This document shows positions 28,036 to 36,821 of a stretch of 64,000 nt of DNA, one piece after another. The DNA is from JABCPO02 sp963542845 (GTDB lineage Bacteria > Bacillota > Clostridia > TANB77 > CAG-508). The stretch spans positions 55,550 through 119,549 of the forward strand of contig CAUTZA010000003.1 of the NCBI GenBank assembly GCA_963542845.1, written 5' to 3'. The position numbers and the translations under genes were made by a program. The notes under the pieces were generated by a model. It was not told the origin of the DNA. It did not search any database and saw nothing but the letters and a program-made list of their open reading frames with translations. Position 1 is the first letter of the stretch. Every line of letters begins with the position of its first letter.

Positions 28036-28209
28036 ATGCCTGAAATCAAAGTAAATAATGGAAATCTTGAAGATGCAATCAAAAGATTTAAGAGACAATG
28101 TGCTAGAAATGGAATAATCCAAGAAATCAAAAAAAGAGAACACTATGAAAAACCAAGTGTTAAGAAAAAGAAAAAGTCTGAAGCAGCTAAAAAAAGAAAT
28201 AGAAAATAA
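28036..28209 (+). CDS. rpsU: 30S ribosomal protein bS21
   Basis: 57 residues: NLEDAIKRFKRQCARNGIIQEI then a basic tail ending AAKKRNRK, typical bS21. bS21 binds the 30S subunit near the anti-Shine-Dalgarno end of 16S rRNA. Strong ribosome site AAAGGAGGTG. Own promoter and terminator. Confidence 0.97.
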   Translation: MPEIKVNNGNLEDAIKRFKRQCARNGIIQEIKKREHYEKPSVKKKKKSEAAKKRNRK

Positions 28210-28251
28210 TTTAATTAATTGTACATAGTATATATAATTAATTAAATATAA

Positions 28252-28296
28252 CAAAAAGCCTTAACAATAGTATATAACTACTGTTAAGGCTTTTTA
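28252..28296 (+). terminator. Bidirectional terminator between rpsU and tRNA-Leu
   Basis: AAAAAGCCTTAACA / TGTTAAGGCTTTTT inverted repeat with A and T runs on both sides. Confidence 0.9.
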
Positions 28297-28379
28297 TGGT
28301 GCTGACAGTGGGACTCGAACCCACATGATTTCTCGCAGGTTTTTGAGACCTGTGCGTCTACCTGTTCCGCCATGTCAGC
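28297..28379 (-). tRNA. tRNA-Leu (CAA)
   Basis: Acceptor GCTGACA / TGTCAGC, anticodon CAA in loop CTCAAAA, long variable arm, encoded CCA. Confidence 0.95.
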
Positions 28380-28449
28380 ATTATAGCTGCGGTGCAGCTA
28401 TTTTTCTTATCTAGTTATTTTCTTTTTTTATTTTTCATTTTAACATAGT

Positions 28450-29701
28450 TTACTTATTATGATGAATTTCATCAATTCCAACCGCTTGTGTGTGCGTAAT
28501 CTTATCCCATTTTTTGTTAGGGAATAATATTGATTTAATATTTATAACAATCCATGATCCCATAAATATTGGGTACATAAATATTGCTTTCCACATAGGT
28601 TTTAATTTCTTGCCTTCTAACAATATAATACCTACTGCTGCAAGCATTGGAGTTATAAATGTTGCAAAAATATATCTCATATAGTTTAATGCTAAATCTG
28701 CAAGAGACATTTCTCCCATCATATAAAATATTGTATTTACAACTAATAGCAATAATGTAAGTATCATTATTGGTATACCTAAAATGTATAAAAATGCATC
28801 AAAATTCATCATTGTTTTTTGTTTAAACACTGCTTTTGCTAGATCCTTAGAATATCCATTAACACATTGTATATGTCCGAACACTCCATCTTTCTCTTTG
28901 TTTCCAACTTTGTTTAAAAGTTAGTGGTTGTTCATCATATACTATTGCATCTTTTGCCCATCCCAATTTAACTCCTTTTGATATGTTTATAAGAGCAAAC
29001 TCAATGTCTTCTGTAAGTGTCTTTGTATTCCATCCTTCATCTATTAGCATATCCCATTTAACCATAAATGCTGTCCCGTTTATAAGTGGCGACAAGCCCA
29101 TATTGTATCTTGCCAAGTGGTATAATCTATTCATTGTCCAATAGAATATTGCATATCCTCCAGAAACCCATGTATCTGTTGGATTTTTTATATCCCTATA
29201 TCCTTGTACAAGAACTTCTCCTTGGCAAAGTTTTCTATTCATTGCATTTAAAAAGTTTTTATCCACAACATTATCAGCATCAAAAACTAAAAGTGCATCA
29301 TAATCATTTTTCTTGTCTTTCATTTTTTCTAAGAACCAATTAAGTGCATATCCTTTTGTTTTCTTATCTGGATCAAATCTTTCATATACTATCGCACCAT
29401 TTTCTCTTGCTACATTAGCAGTTCCATCTGTACAATTATCTGCAATTACGTATATATCATATAATGATTTATCATAATCTTGCATTTTTAAACTTTTTAT
29501 AAGATTACCTATAACACTTTCCTCATTATTAGCAGGTAATGCTATTATAAATCTATGTTTTTTGTTTGTTAGCATTGGTTTTTCTTTAAATTTAATTAAT
29601 GATGTTATACTTATAACAAATTGGTATAACCAAAACAAATTAATTATCCATACCAATACTTGTTGAAAGGTACCTAAACCTTTAACTATCGCATCTGTCA
29701 T
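28450..29701 (-). CDS. Family 2 glycosyltransferase, membrane-bound, one +1 CGG frameshift
   Basis: Membrane segment at residues 10-35, then a GT-A domain: ALPANNEESVIGNLIKSL, DNCTDGT, the metal-binding LVFDADN, the acidic TLTEDIEF and KQRERWSVGH (QxxRW type), followed by three or four membrane segments. The frame breaks at CGG 28876-28878 (GTT CGG A) straight after QRERW; skipping C gives SVGHIQCVNGYSKDLA. Length minus one base is divisible by three, 416 residues. The architecture is that of processive cell-envelope glycan synthases; substrate unknown. Without the shift the C-terminal membrane domain is lost. Confidence 0.88.
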
Positions 29702-29843
29702 ATTTTTCCCCTATATAAATAACTAAAATATATTATACTAGATTTATTACTTTTTTACAACTTAAAAGCATATTTCTTTCTTTTTATGCATATATTAATA
29801 TATAATATATTCAGAGATATTAAGATACGCCTAGGAGGAAAGA

Positions 29844-30005
29844 ATGGAAAATCAATCAAAAGAAAATTTAGTAGATACATATATTTCAAATATAGAATTA
29901 AATGTAGAATTAAATAATTTAAAAAACAAATACAATAATCTTGAAAATAATTTAACAGAATTAGAAAATATGATTTCTGAAACTTTAAAAGAAGGAGCAA
30001 ATTAA
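29844..30005 (+). CDS. Small coiled-coil protein
   Basis: 53 residues, starting MENQSKENLVDTYI and with heptad-like LNNLKNKYNNLENNL. Ribosome site AGGAGGAAAG. Its TAA overlaps the ATG of the next gene (TAATG), a translational coupling arrangement. Not recognised; probably a partner of the following coiled-coil protein. Confidence 0.65.
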   Translation: MENQSKENLVDTYISNIELNVELNNLKNKYNNLENNLTELENMISETLKEGAN

Positions 30006-31537
30006 TGAACAGTTTAGAACAAATTATAACAAAGCAAAATGATATAAAAGTAAAAATCGATACATACAAAGAAGAACTTGCAAATTTCAACAATTTGCAT
30101 ATCGAAAAATTCACAGAATTCAAATCATTAGAACACGAACTTAGAGATGAAAAAAGATCTGCTAACAAGGATGAAGAAAAAATTAAGCAACTTAATTTTG
30201 AAATTAAAAATGTAAATAATCAAGTATCATTTGCATTAAATCAAGTAAATGAAATTAAAGACAATATTGATTCACTTAGTTTAGAGCTAGATTCTTTAAA
30301 AGAACAACTTTTAGAAAATCCTGAAGTTAAAATGGCAGTTTATGCAGAAGAAAAAAGAAGAGTTCAAGAATTAAAAGATGCTAAAATTATTGAAAAAAGA
30401 GAATTAGATCAACTTTTAGAAAAAAATCCTAAAGATATTTCTGAAATACCAGTAGGTGTTTTAAAAGATATATCTAATGATCCACTATACAAAAAATATG
30501 ACGAACAAATTTCAAACTTTACAGAATTAAGTAATAACGCATCAAACCCTAGAGCTAAATCAAGTTTAGAAAACAAAATAATTACTCTTCAAAAACAAAA
30601 ACAAGAATTTTTAATTTCTAAAATTAAGGAAATGTCTTCAGATCTTCAAAATTCAATAAAAATTTATGATACTGAACTAAAAACACTTGCTGTAAAAGAA
30701 GCTAAAGTCGTACTTGATAGAAACAACGAATCAACAAGAGCGAAAGTAGAAGCATTTGTAAATCCAGATATAGACTTAAATACTGATTTTACGCATAGCG
30801 AACACACAATAGATTCAGAAGTAACAGATACTACTGAAATTCCTTACAAACAAGAAAATGCAGAAGATTTAGCACAAAATTCTAGCGCTTCTAAAGAAGA
30901 TAACCGTGAAGAAAAAATATATTCTGATACTATTGAAGCTTCTAAATTAGAGCACACAGAAAATGATGCGAATAATTTACCTGCAAAAAGAGGGCTATTC
31001 TCTACATTTAAAGAAAAATTTACACAAGCGCAAAAATGGTTAAAAACTAAGATAGCTAAATTCAAATCTTCTTTTGAAGCAAAAGAATCAAAAGAACTTC
31101 AAGATATTGATTCTGCAGATATATTAAATGTTTCTCCTCTTTCTGAAAATAATGATTTAAATAGAGAATTAGAAACAGAAAAAGCTACTGATATTGATGC
31201 GAATACAAAAGGTAAAGAAGATTTTACAGTTGATATCCCCGATTTTGAAGAAGGTACATTTGATAATAAAGAAGTAGAAGTTGATATAACAGTTGATACT
31301 GAAAAAGGAACAAAGTATGAAAATACTGAAAACATAGAAGAACTTGAAACTTCTTCAAGTACTTATACTCAAGAAGAGCTTTTAGATAATGATGATATTA
31401 GAAAGAAAATCGAAGAATATATGAATAATCTTGATAAAAAACAACAAGAGGCTAACTCTAAATCTAATAACGGAAAAGAAAAAGGTTCTCAAAAGAATAA
31501 AGAACATGATAAAGAAGAAGCAGAAGTTGAAAAATAA
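30005..31537 (+). CDS. Large coiled-coil protein with acidic tail
   Basis: 510 residues, no signal peptide or membrane segment. Residues 1-120 and 170-240 are predicted coiled coil (many Lys, Glu, Leu, Asn heptads). Residues 260-340 and 370-510 are acidic and disordered-looking, separated by a basic helix (FSTFKEKFTQAQKWLKTKI). Coupled to the 53-residue gene through TAATG. Its only CGG triplet is out of frame (AAC GGA). I do not recognise a family; a scaffold role is only a guess. Confidence 0.7.
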   Translation: MNSLEQIITKQNDIKVKIDTYKEELANFNNLHIEKFTEFKSLEHELRDEKRSANKDEEKIKQLNFEIKNVNNQVSFALNQVNEIKDNIDSLSLELDSLKEQLLENPEVKMAVYAEEKRRVQELKDAKIIEKRELDQLLEKNPKDISEIPVGVLKDISNDPLYKKYDEQISNFTELSNNASNPRAKSSLENKIITLQKQKQEFLISKIKEMSSDLQNSIKIYDTELKTLAVKEAKVVLDRNNESTRAKVEAFVNPDIDLNTDFTHSEHTIDSEVTDTTEIPYKQENAEDLAQNSSASKEDNREEKIYSDTIEASKLEHTENDANNLPAKRGLFSTFKEKFTQAQKWLKTKIAKFKSSFEAKESKELQDIDSADILNVSPLSENNDLNRELETEKATDIDANTKGKEDFTVDIPDFEEGTFDNKEVEVDITVDTEKGTKYENTENIEELETSSSTYTQEELLDNDDIRKKIEEYMNNLDKKQQEANSKSNNGKEKGSQKNKEHDKEEAEVEK

Positions 31538-31542
31538 TTTAA

Positions 31543-31578
31543 AAAAAGAGGAAATTAATTATAAAATTCCTCTTTTTT
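31543..31578 (+). terminator. Bidirectional terminator
   Basis: AAAAAAAGAGGAAATT / AATTCCTCTTTTTTT between the convergent coiled-coil and dehydrogenase genes. Confidence 0.85.
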
Positions 31579-31606
31579 TAATTCATATCATTATTTGGCT
31601 TCTTAT

Positions 31607-32636
31607 TTATTGTTTATTATGATAATCCATATCTATAACCATACGTCCTTGAATTGTTCCATTTTCCATTTCTTCAAATATTTGAACTGCATCTTCTATT
31701 GGTCTTGTTTTAACTACTGGAACTACTATTCCTCTTGCTCCAAAATCAAATGCTTCTTCTAAATCTTTTCTTGTTCCTACTAATGATCCTACAACTTCAA
31801 TTCCATCTATAACTGTTTTAATAATTGGAATATCCATCATTTCTGAAGGAAGTCCTACCGCAACTACTCTTCCACCTGCTCTTACAGAATATATAGCTTG
31901 ATCAAATGCTTTTTTAGCAACTGCAGATACTACTGCTCCATGCGCTCCACCATTTGTTAATTCTGCTATTTTTTTAATTGGATCTTCATGTAATGAATTA
32001 ATTGCATAATCTGCTCCAACTTCTTTTGCTAAGTTTAATTTGTCATCATTTATGTCTACTACAATAACCTTCATGTTTAATGCTTTTTTAGCGTATTGTA
32101 CTGCTAAATTTCCGAAGTCCTCCTGCACCATATAGTACAACCCATTCTCCTGGTCTTACATTACTAACTTTTAGTGCTTTGTACATTGTAACTCCTGCAC
32201 ATGTTATACTACTTGCTGCTGCTGGTTCTAAGTTTTCTGGAACTTTTACCGCATAATTTGCTGTTACTATTGCATATTCTGCCATTCCACCATCTACTGT
32301 AAATCCTGCATTTTTTACAGTTCTACATAGAGTTTCTCTTCCTGTTGTACAATATTCACAACTTCCACATCCTTCGAAAAACCATGCTATACTAACTCTA
32401 TCTCCAACTTTTAATGATTTAACATTTGGAGCAACTTCTATAACTCTACCAATTCCTTCATGTCCTAGAATTCTTCCTGGAACTTTTCCAAAATCTCCAT
32501 GTGCTACGTGTAGATCTGTATGACATACTCCACAGTATTCAACCTTAACTAAAGCTTCTCCTTCTTCTAATTTTCTTAGTTCTTTATCAACTATTTCAAC
32601 ACCTGTTGATGCTTGATTTACAACTACTGCCTTCAT
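31607..32636 (-). CDS. Zinc-dependent alcohol dehydrogenase, one +1 CGG frameshift
   Basis: Medium-chain NAD(P)-dependent dehydrogenase. Catalytic zinc ligands in EYCGVCHTDLHVAHGDFG and LGHEGIGRV; structural zinc cysteines in GCGSCEYCTTGRETLC. The Rossmann fingerprint is split: CGG at 32112-32114 (CTT CGG A) breaks the frame, and skipping C restores LYGAGGLGNLAVQYAKK. Length minus one base is divisible by three, 342 residues, normal for the AdhA/AdhP type. Without the shift the cofactor domain is lost, so the shift is needed for activity. Confidence 0.93.
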
Positions 32637-32704
32637 ATTTTTTCCTCCTAATTAATATATAGTATTTACAATTACATTATATTCCATCAAAAACATAATA
32701 TCCA

Positions 32705-33646
32705 TTAAACTTTTAATTTTTTTATAGTTTTATATTCTTTCCTTAAAGTCTCTATTTCTTGTTGCCTTTTTTGATATGTTTCTTCAACATCATGTAGGTA
32801 TATTGGTATATTTTCGAAAGATTCATCTTTAATTAAATATCCTTTAGCATATTCCATAAAATATTCTTTTTTAGATTCTTTTTTTTCATTTTCTGCCTTT
32901 TTGTAGTACTTAAAAGCATCTTGATATCTTTTTATTTCATTTTTTAAATGATCTAAATGTTTATCTTTTACATATATTTCATATTCTGTATCTTCTGCAA
33001 CTATTTCTATTAATTTTTCTACTATCTTTTTATTATTTTTTCCTACTGAAACTTTAAATAATCCTTTTTTTATTTTCTTGCTTTTAGGTCCTGGTTGCGC
33101 ATTTTCTATAAGTATTTTAAGTGTATCTACAACTCCTATATGTGTCTTATACTGTCTTTTTGATGTTATTGCGTCAAATTCATCTGCAACCCTTATAATC
33201 TGACCTTCATACATTATTTCATCACCTACAAGTCCATTTGGATATCCTGTGCCATCCAGAGCTTCATGGTGGTATAGTGGTCCTGCACTGTATGGTCTTA
33301 ATTTTGGTTCTTTCATACACATATTATACCCTATTGTTGTATGTGTTTTCATGATTTCAAATTCTTCGTTTGTAAGTTTTCCTTCTTTTTGAAGAATTCT
33401 AGGGTCTATAAACATTTTACCTATATCATGTATAAATCCGCAAATACTAGTATATATTGTAAATCCTTTTTCAAGTTTTAACTTTTCGCAAAGCCTACAT
33501 GTTAAATTTCCTACATTTTCACTATGTTTTCTTGTAAAAGGATCTAATGTATCTAATGAATTTAATTGTTCTCTAAAAATTTTGTCTAAATCATAATATT
33601 TTACAATATCATTTCTATAAAAATCTACTTCTCCGTATTCTTTCAT
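32705..33646 (-). CDS. HD-GYP domain phosphohydrolase
   Basis: 313 residues. The HD domain has TRKHSENVGNLTCRLCEKL, FIHDIGKMFIDPRIL, KTHTTIGY and the GYP signature YHHEALDGTGYPNGL, followed by RVADEFDAITSKR. HD-GYP proteins usually hydrolyse cyclic di-GMP or related dinucleotides. The C-terminal 130 residues are a charged, coiled region with no known domain. It lies 39 bases after the last obvious secretion-cluster gene in the same direction, so it may belong to that operon. Confidence 0.87.
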   Translation of the reverse strand: MKEYGEVDFYRNDIVKYYDLDKIFREQLNSLDTLDPFTRKHSENVGNLTCRLCEKLKLEKGFTIYTSICGFIHDIGKMFIDPRILQKEGKLTNEEFEIMKTHTTIGYNMCMKEPKLRPYSAGPLYHHEALDGTGYPNGLVGDEIMYEGQIIRVADEFDAITSKRQYKTHIGVVDTLKILIENAQPGPKSKKIKKGLFKVSVGKNNKKIVEKLIEIVAEDTEYEIYVKDKHLDHLKNEIKRYQDAFKYYKKAENEKKESKKEYFMEYAKGYLIKDESFENIPIYLHDVEETYQKRQQEIETLRKEYKTIKKLKV

Positions 33647-33685
33647 TTCTTTTCTCTCTTATCTTTTTTCTTTTCTTCTGTACTT

Positions 33686-34562
33686 TTATTTTACTTTTAT
33701 ATTCATTGCCTTTATTCCTAAATAGTTATTTGAATTATCTGCATTTTCTGTTTTTTTCTTGTTTTCTTTTATTTCTTTTACTCTTTTTTCTAAAGCTTCA
33801 AAGTTATGTGTGATTTGTCCTATTACAAGATTTCTAAGATATCTTCCTTGAAGTGTTCCACCGTGTTTTTCTAAATATGGTACTATTGAATTATTTATCC
33901 CCTTATTTTTTATATACAAATTATTAGAATCAGTTTCTGTTCCTGTAATTATTTTAAAATATCCGTCCTATTTCTTCATCTTTTTCATTTGTATAGCTTT
34001 CTACTAATATTGCACCTTTGTATGGTACCATATTAAAATTAATTTCATCTGTATGTCCATTTGTAAATGTACTATTGTGACGATTTTTAAATATTGGTAT
34101 CAATTCCCCTAGATCACCTAAACTCATTTTAAAGTTTTCCAAAAGTCCTATTTTTTCTATTTGTTCAAGCTCAGAAACCGCATCTTTTGCAACATCTTCA
34201 AACAATCTTGCTTCTAATCTTTCATTGTTATCTAATATTATTTCTAAATATTTTTCACCTTTTCTAATATCTCTAAATTGATATCCTTCTCCTACACTAT
34301 AATCTACATTTCTTAATTCTTTAACTGTAGTTTTATTAATGTTTCCATTTGCAATTACCACATTTGCATCTCTATCTTCAATAAAGTTTTTATCTGCTGG
34401 TAATGTTTCTGTTTCTCTTCCTTTTCTATTTATCTCTACGTCTTCCTTATTTTTATTTATAATTCCTAAATAATATACAATTCCTACTATTGTTAAGATA
34501 ATAAGTAAAATAACCGCTACTATTATTGATATTATCAAAAATTTCTTTTCGTTTTCTTTCAT
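33686..34562 (-). CDS. Membrane-anchored protein of the secretion cluster, one +1 CGG frameshift
   Basis: Start ATG at 34562 behind GGAGAAG. One N-terminal membrane segment (FLIISIIVAVILLIILTIVGIV), then an extracytoplasmic domain. The frame breaks at CGG 33963-33965 (GGA CGG A); skipping C gives DEEIGGYFKIITGTETDSNN and joins the second half, which ends GIKAMNIKVK. Length minus one base is divisible by three, 291 residues. Unknown family. Located between a DnaJ-domain gene and the HD-GYP gene with almost no spacing. Confidence 0.75.
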
Positions 34563-34574
34563 TTTCTTCTCCAA

Positions 34575-35255
34575 CTATGATTTCATCATTTTAAATGGTA
34601 ATGTTAATATAACATCGAATATTTTTAGAGGTATTTCAAAAACCGTACCATAAGCTTTGCTAAATATTGCTCCTCTTACAAATGGAATATTGTATATTAA
34701 AAGTAAAATTAGAATTACTACTGCTAGCACTAAATATGTAATTATTCTTTCTTTTAAAGGTCTTTTAAATACCACTTTATAACCCATTCTTCTTAGTGTA
34801 TTATAGTAGTCTTCATACATTTGGTTAACAATATTTTTTTTATGCATTTGAATTTCTTCTTCTGCTTTTAATAACTGTTCATTTAGTAAATTATTCTTAG
34901 TAATTTCTATATTTGATATATTGCTATTTGCTCTATCTGTATTTCCTGCAAAATTGATATTTCTAGTATTATTTTGTTCTTGTTTTCTTTGAATATTTCT
35001 TTTTCTTTCTTCTTCTAGTCGCTCTTTTTCTTCAAATACTGCTATGGTTTCATCATATTTCCTCCTCTTTTCTTCATCTGAAAGAGTTTCATATGCCTCA
35101 TTTATCATAACCATTTTTTGTTTCATTTCTTCTTTTTTATTTTCATCTTGTTCTAAATCCGGATGATATTTTCTAACTAACACTTTATATGCTTTAGTTA
35201 TAACCTCATTTGAAGCTGTTCTACTAACTTCCAATATTTCGTAATATGTTGTCAT
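34575..35255 (-). CDS. DnaJ-domain membrane protein
   Basis: 226 residues. The J domain occupies residues 1-68 (YYEILEVSRTASNEVITKAYK, HPD in RKYHPDLEQ, NEAYETLSDEEKRRKYDE). A charged coiled region follows and a membrane segment near residue 170 (ITYLVLAVVILILLLIYNI). It would recruit DnaK-type chaperones to the membrane. Twelve bases separate it from each neighbour, so it is part of the secretion operon, an unusual partner for such clusters. Confidence 0.85.
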   Translation of the reverse strand: MTTYYEILEVSRTASNEVITKAYKVLVRKYHPDLEQDENKKEEMKQKMVMINEAYETLSDEEKRRKYDETIAVFEEKERLEEERKRNIQRKQEQNNTRNINFAGNTDRANSNISNIEITKNNLLNEQLLKAEEEIQMHKKNIVNQMYEDYYNTLRRMGYKVVFKRPLKERIITYLVLAVVILILLLIYNIPFVRGAIFSKAYGTVFEIPLKIFDVILTLPFKMMKS

Positions 35256-35267
35256 CTTTTACACTTT

Positions 35268-36243
35268 CTATTTTTCAATTTCAATTTTAATCTTAAACTC
35301 TGCTAGCGTGTTAGATATGTTTTTTTGTTTTTGTTGATCATTCGCTGCATTTTTATCTGTTATTTCAATATAATCTTTTATAACCCTTATAGAATCTAGG
35401 CTTATAGATGTTGAATCTTTATCTGCAAAATACATCTTTGGAAATCTTAATAATACCATCTTAGTTTCTAAAGGATTTAGTACAATATTTCCTTCATCTA
35501 TTACTTTTCTCTCACTAGTTCCAACTTCTAAACTTGCAGAAATTGCTGTATTTTCTGATTTATCTTTTATTACAAGATAATTATTAGTTCTATTTGTTAT
35601 TTCCAAAAGATAATCTTCATGTTCTACCCAAACATTTTTTCCTTTTATATTCACCTTCATATTATTATCTTCATAAAAACCAGAACTTGAATATTTTCCT
35701 ATATATCCTTTAATATTAATTCCTATTTTTCCATTTTTATTTTTTATAACCATTTTTGTATCTGTATATGTAAAAATTGTATTAGTAAGACCTGTTGCTA
35801 GTATATCTTCAAATACTTTTACTTGATAAATATAATCATCTCCGAACTTTAGCATAAGGAGTTATATCATATTTTTTATCTTTATATATTTCTATTATGT
35901 ACCCTATAGCTTCTTTTTTATTTTTAAATGCATAATATTTAGCATCATCAGTTAGCATTTCAGCTGCCAAGTCTATCTTATCTTCTTTTACATAGTTTAA
36001 AAATTCATTTATTTTTTTTAAGCCTTCTTCTTGGATTTTTGTAGGAAACTTATGTTCTGATATAATTGGTGTTTCTATATCTTTAGTTACTATTGGCCTT
36101 ACAGGAACACTATAATTTGATATCATGTTATATATTCCTGTTCCAAATAGTATTAAGACTAATATCAAAATAATTTTAAACATATTTTCTCGTAAATATT
36201 TTCCAAACATTAGCCTAATATTTGTATATATTTTTCTTAGCAT
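35268..36243 (-). CDS. VirB8/TcpC-like membrane-anchored protein, one +1 CGG frameshift
   Basis: One membrane segment (FKIILILVLILFGTGIYNMI, about residues 22-42), then a domain beginning KKINEFLNYVKEDKIDLAAEML that looks like an NTF2-type fold, as in VirB8 and TcpC; the resemblance is of pattern only. The frame breaks at CGG 35842-35844 (GTT CGG A); skipping C gives TPYAKVGDDYIYQVKVFED and continues to KIKIEIEK. Length minus one base is divisible by three, 324 residues. Neighbour 36273-36818 has a similar layout. Confidence 0.7.
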
Positions 36244-36272
36244 TTCTTTCTCCTATTTCTGGCTTAAATACC

Positions 36273-36818
36273 CTATTTATTTTTACTAAATGAAAATACA
36301 TAATCATCAAAATCATATTCTCTAAAAACAAAATATAGCCCTCTTTTATTTTTTATATCATCACTAGAGCTGTCTGATATTATATCTATTTCTAAAACAT
36401 AATAATCACCAATCGCTTCAAAATTAGCATTTTTTATACTAAATCTTTCTGGATAATATTCTTTAAAATATTGTTCAAATTCATCCAAAGTTTTAAAATA
36501 TTCTTTCTTATATTCAGGTGCAAGTCTCTTATATACTTCTGAATATCTCTTTTCATTTATCTTTTTCACAATATCTCCTAGATATATTTTCATTCTTGCA
36601 TATTCACTTTTTCCTTTTAATCTTTCTACAAGTTTTTCATTTTTTTCAATTCCTGTAACAAAAGGAACTTTAGGTTCTTCTTTTTTTTCAAAAAGCTTTG
36701 TAATCATCATTATAATTGAACCTAATGTTAGTACAAAAAGTACTAACATTATCCACATGATTATTTTTATTTGCTTTTCTTCTTTGGTTATTGATGATTT
36801 TTTCATTTCAGATTTCAC
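36273..36818 (-). CDS. Membrane-anchored NTF2-like (VirB8-type) protein
   Basis: 181 residues: basic cytoplasmic start, one membrane segment (IIMWIMLVLFVLTLGSIIMMI, about 24-44), then an extracytoplasmic domain with INEKRYSEVYKRLAPEYKKEY and a beta-rich end, typical of NTF2-like folds in VirB8/TcpC proteins of type IV secretion systems. Similar in layout to the next gene. Between it and the VirB6-like gene there are only 3 bases. Family assignment is by pattern. Confidence 0.65.
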   Translation of the reverse strand: MKSEMKKSSITKEEKQIKIIMWIMLVLFVLTLGSIIMMITKLFEKKEEPKVPFVTGIEKNEKLVERLKGKSEYARMKIYLGDIVKKINEKRYSEVYKRLAPEYKKEYFKTLDEFEQYFKEYYPERFSIKNANFEAIGDYYVLEIDIISDSSSDDIKNKRGLYFVFREYDFDDYVFSFSKNK

Positions 36819-36821
36819 CTT

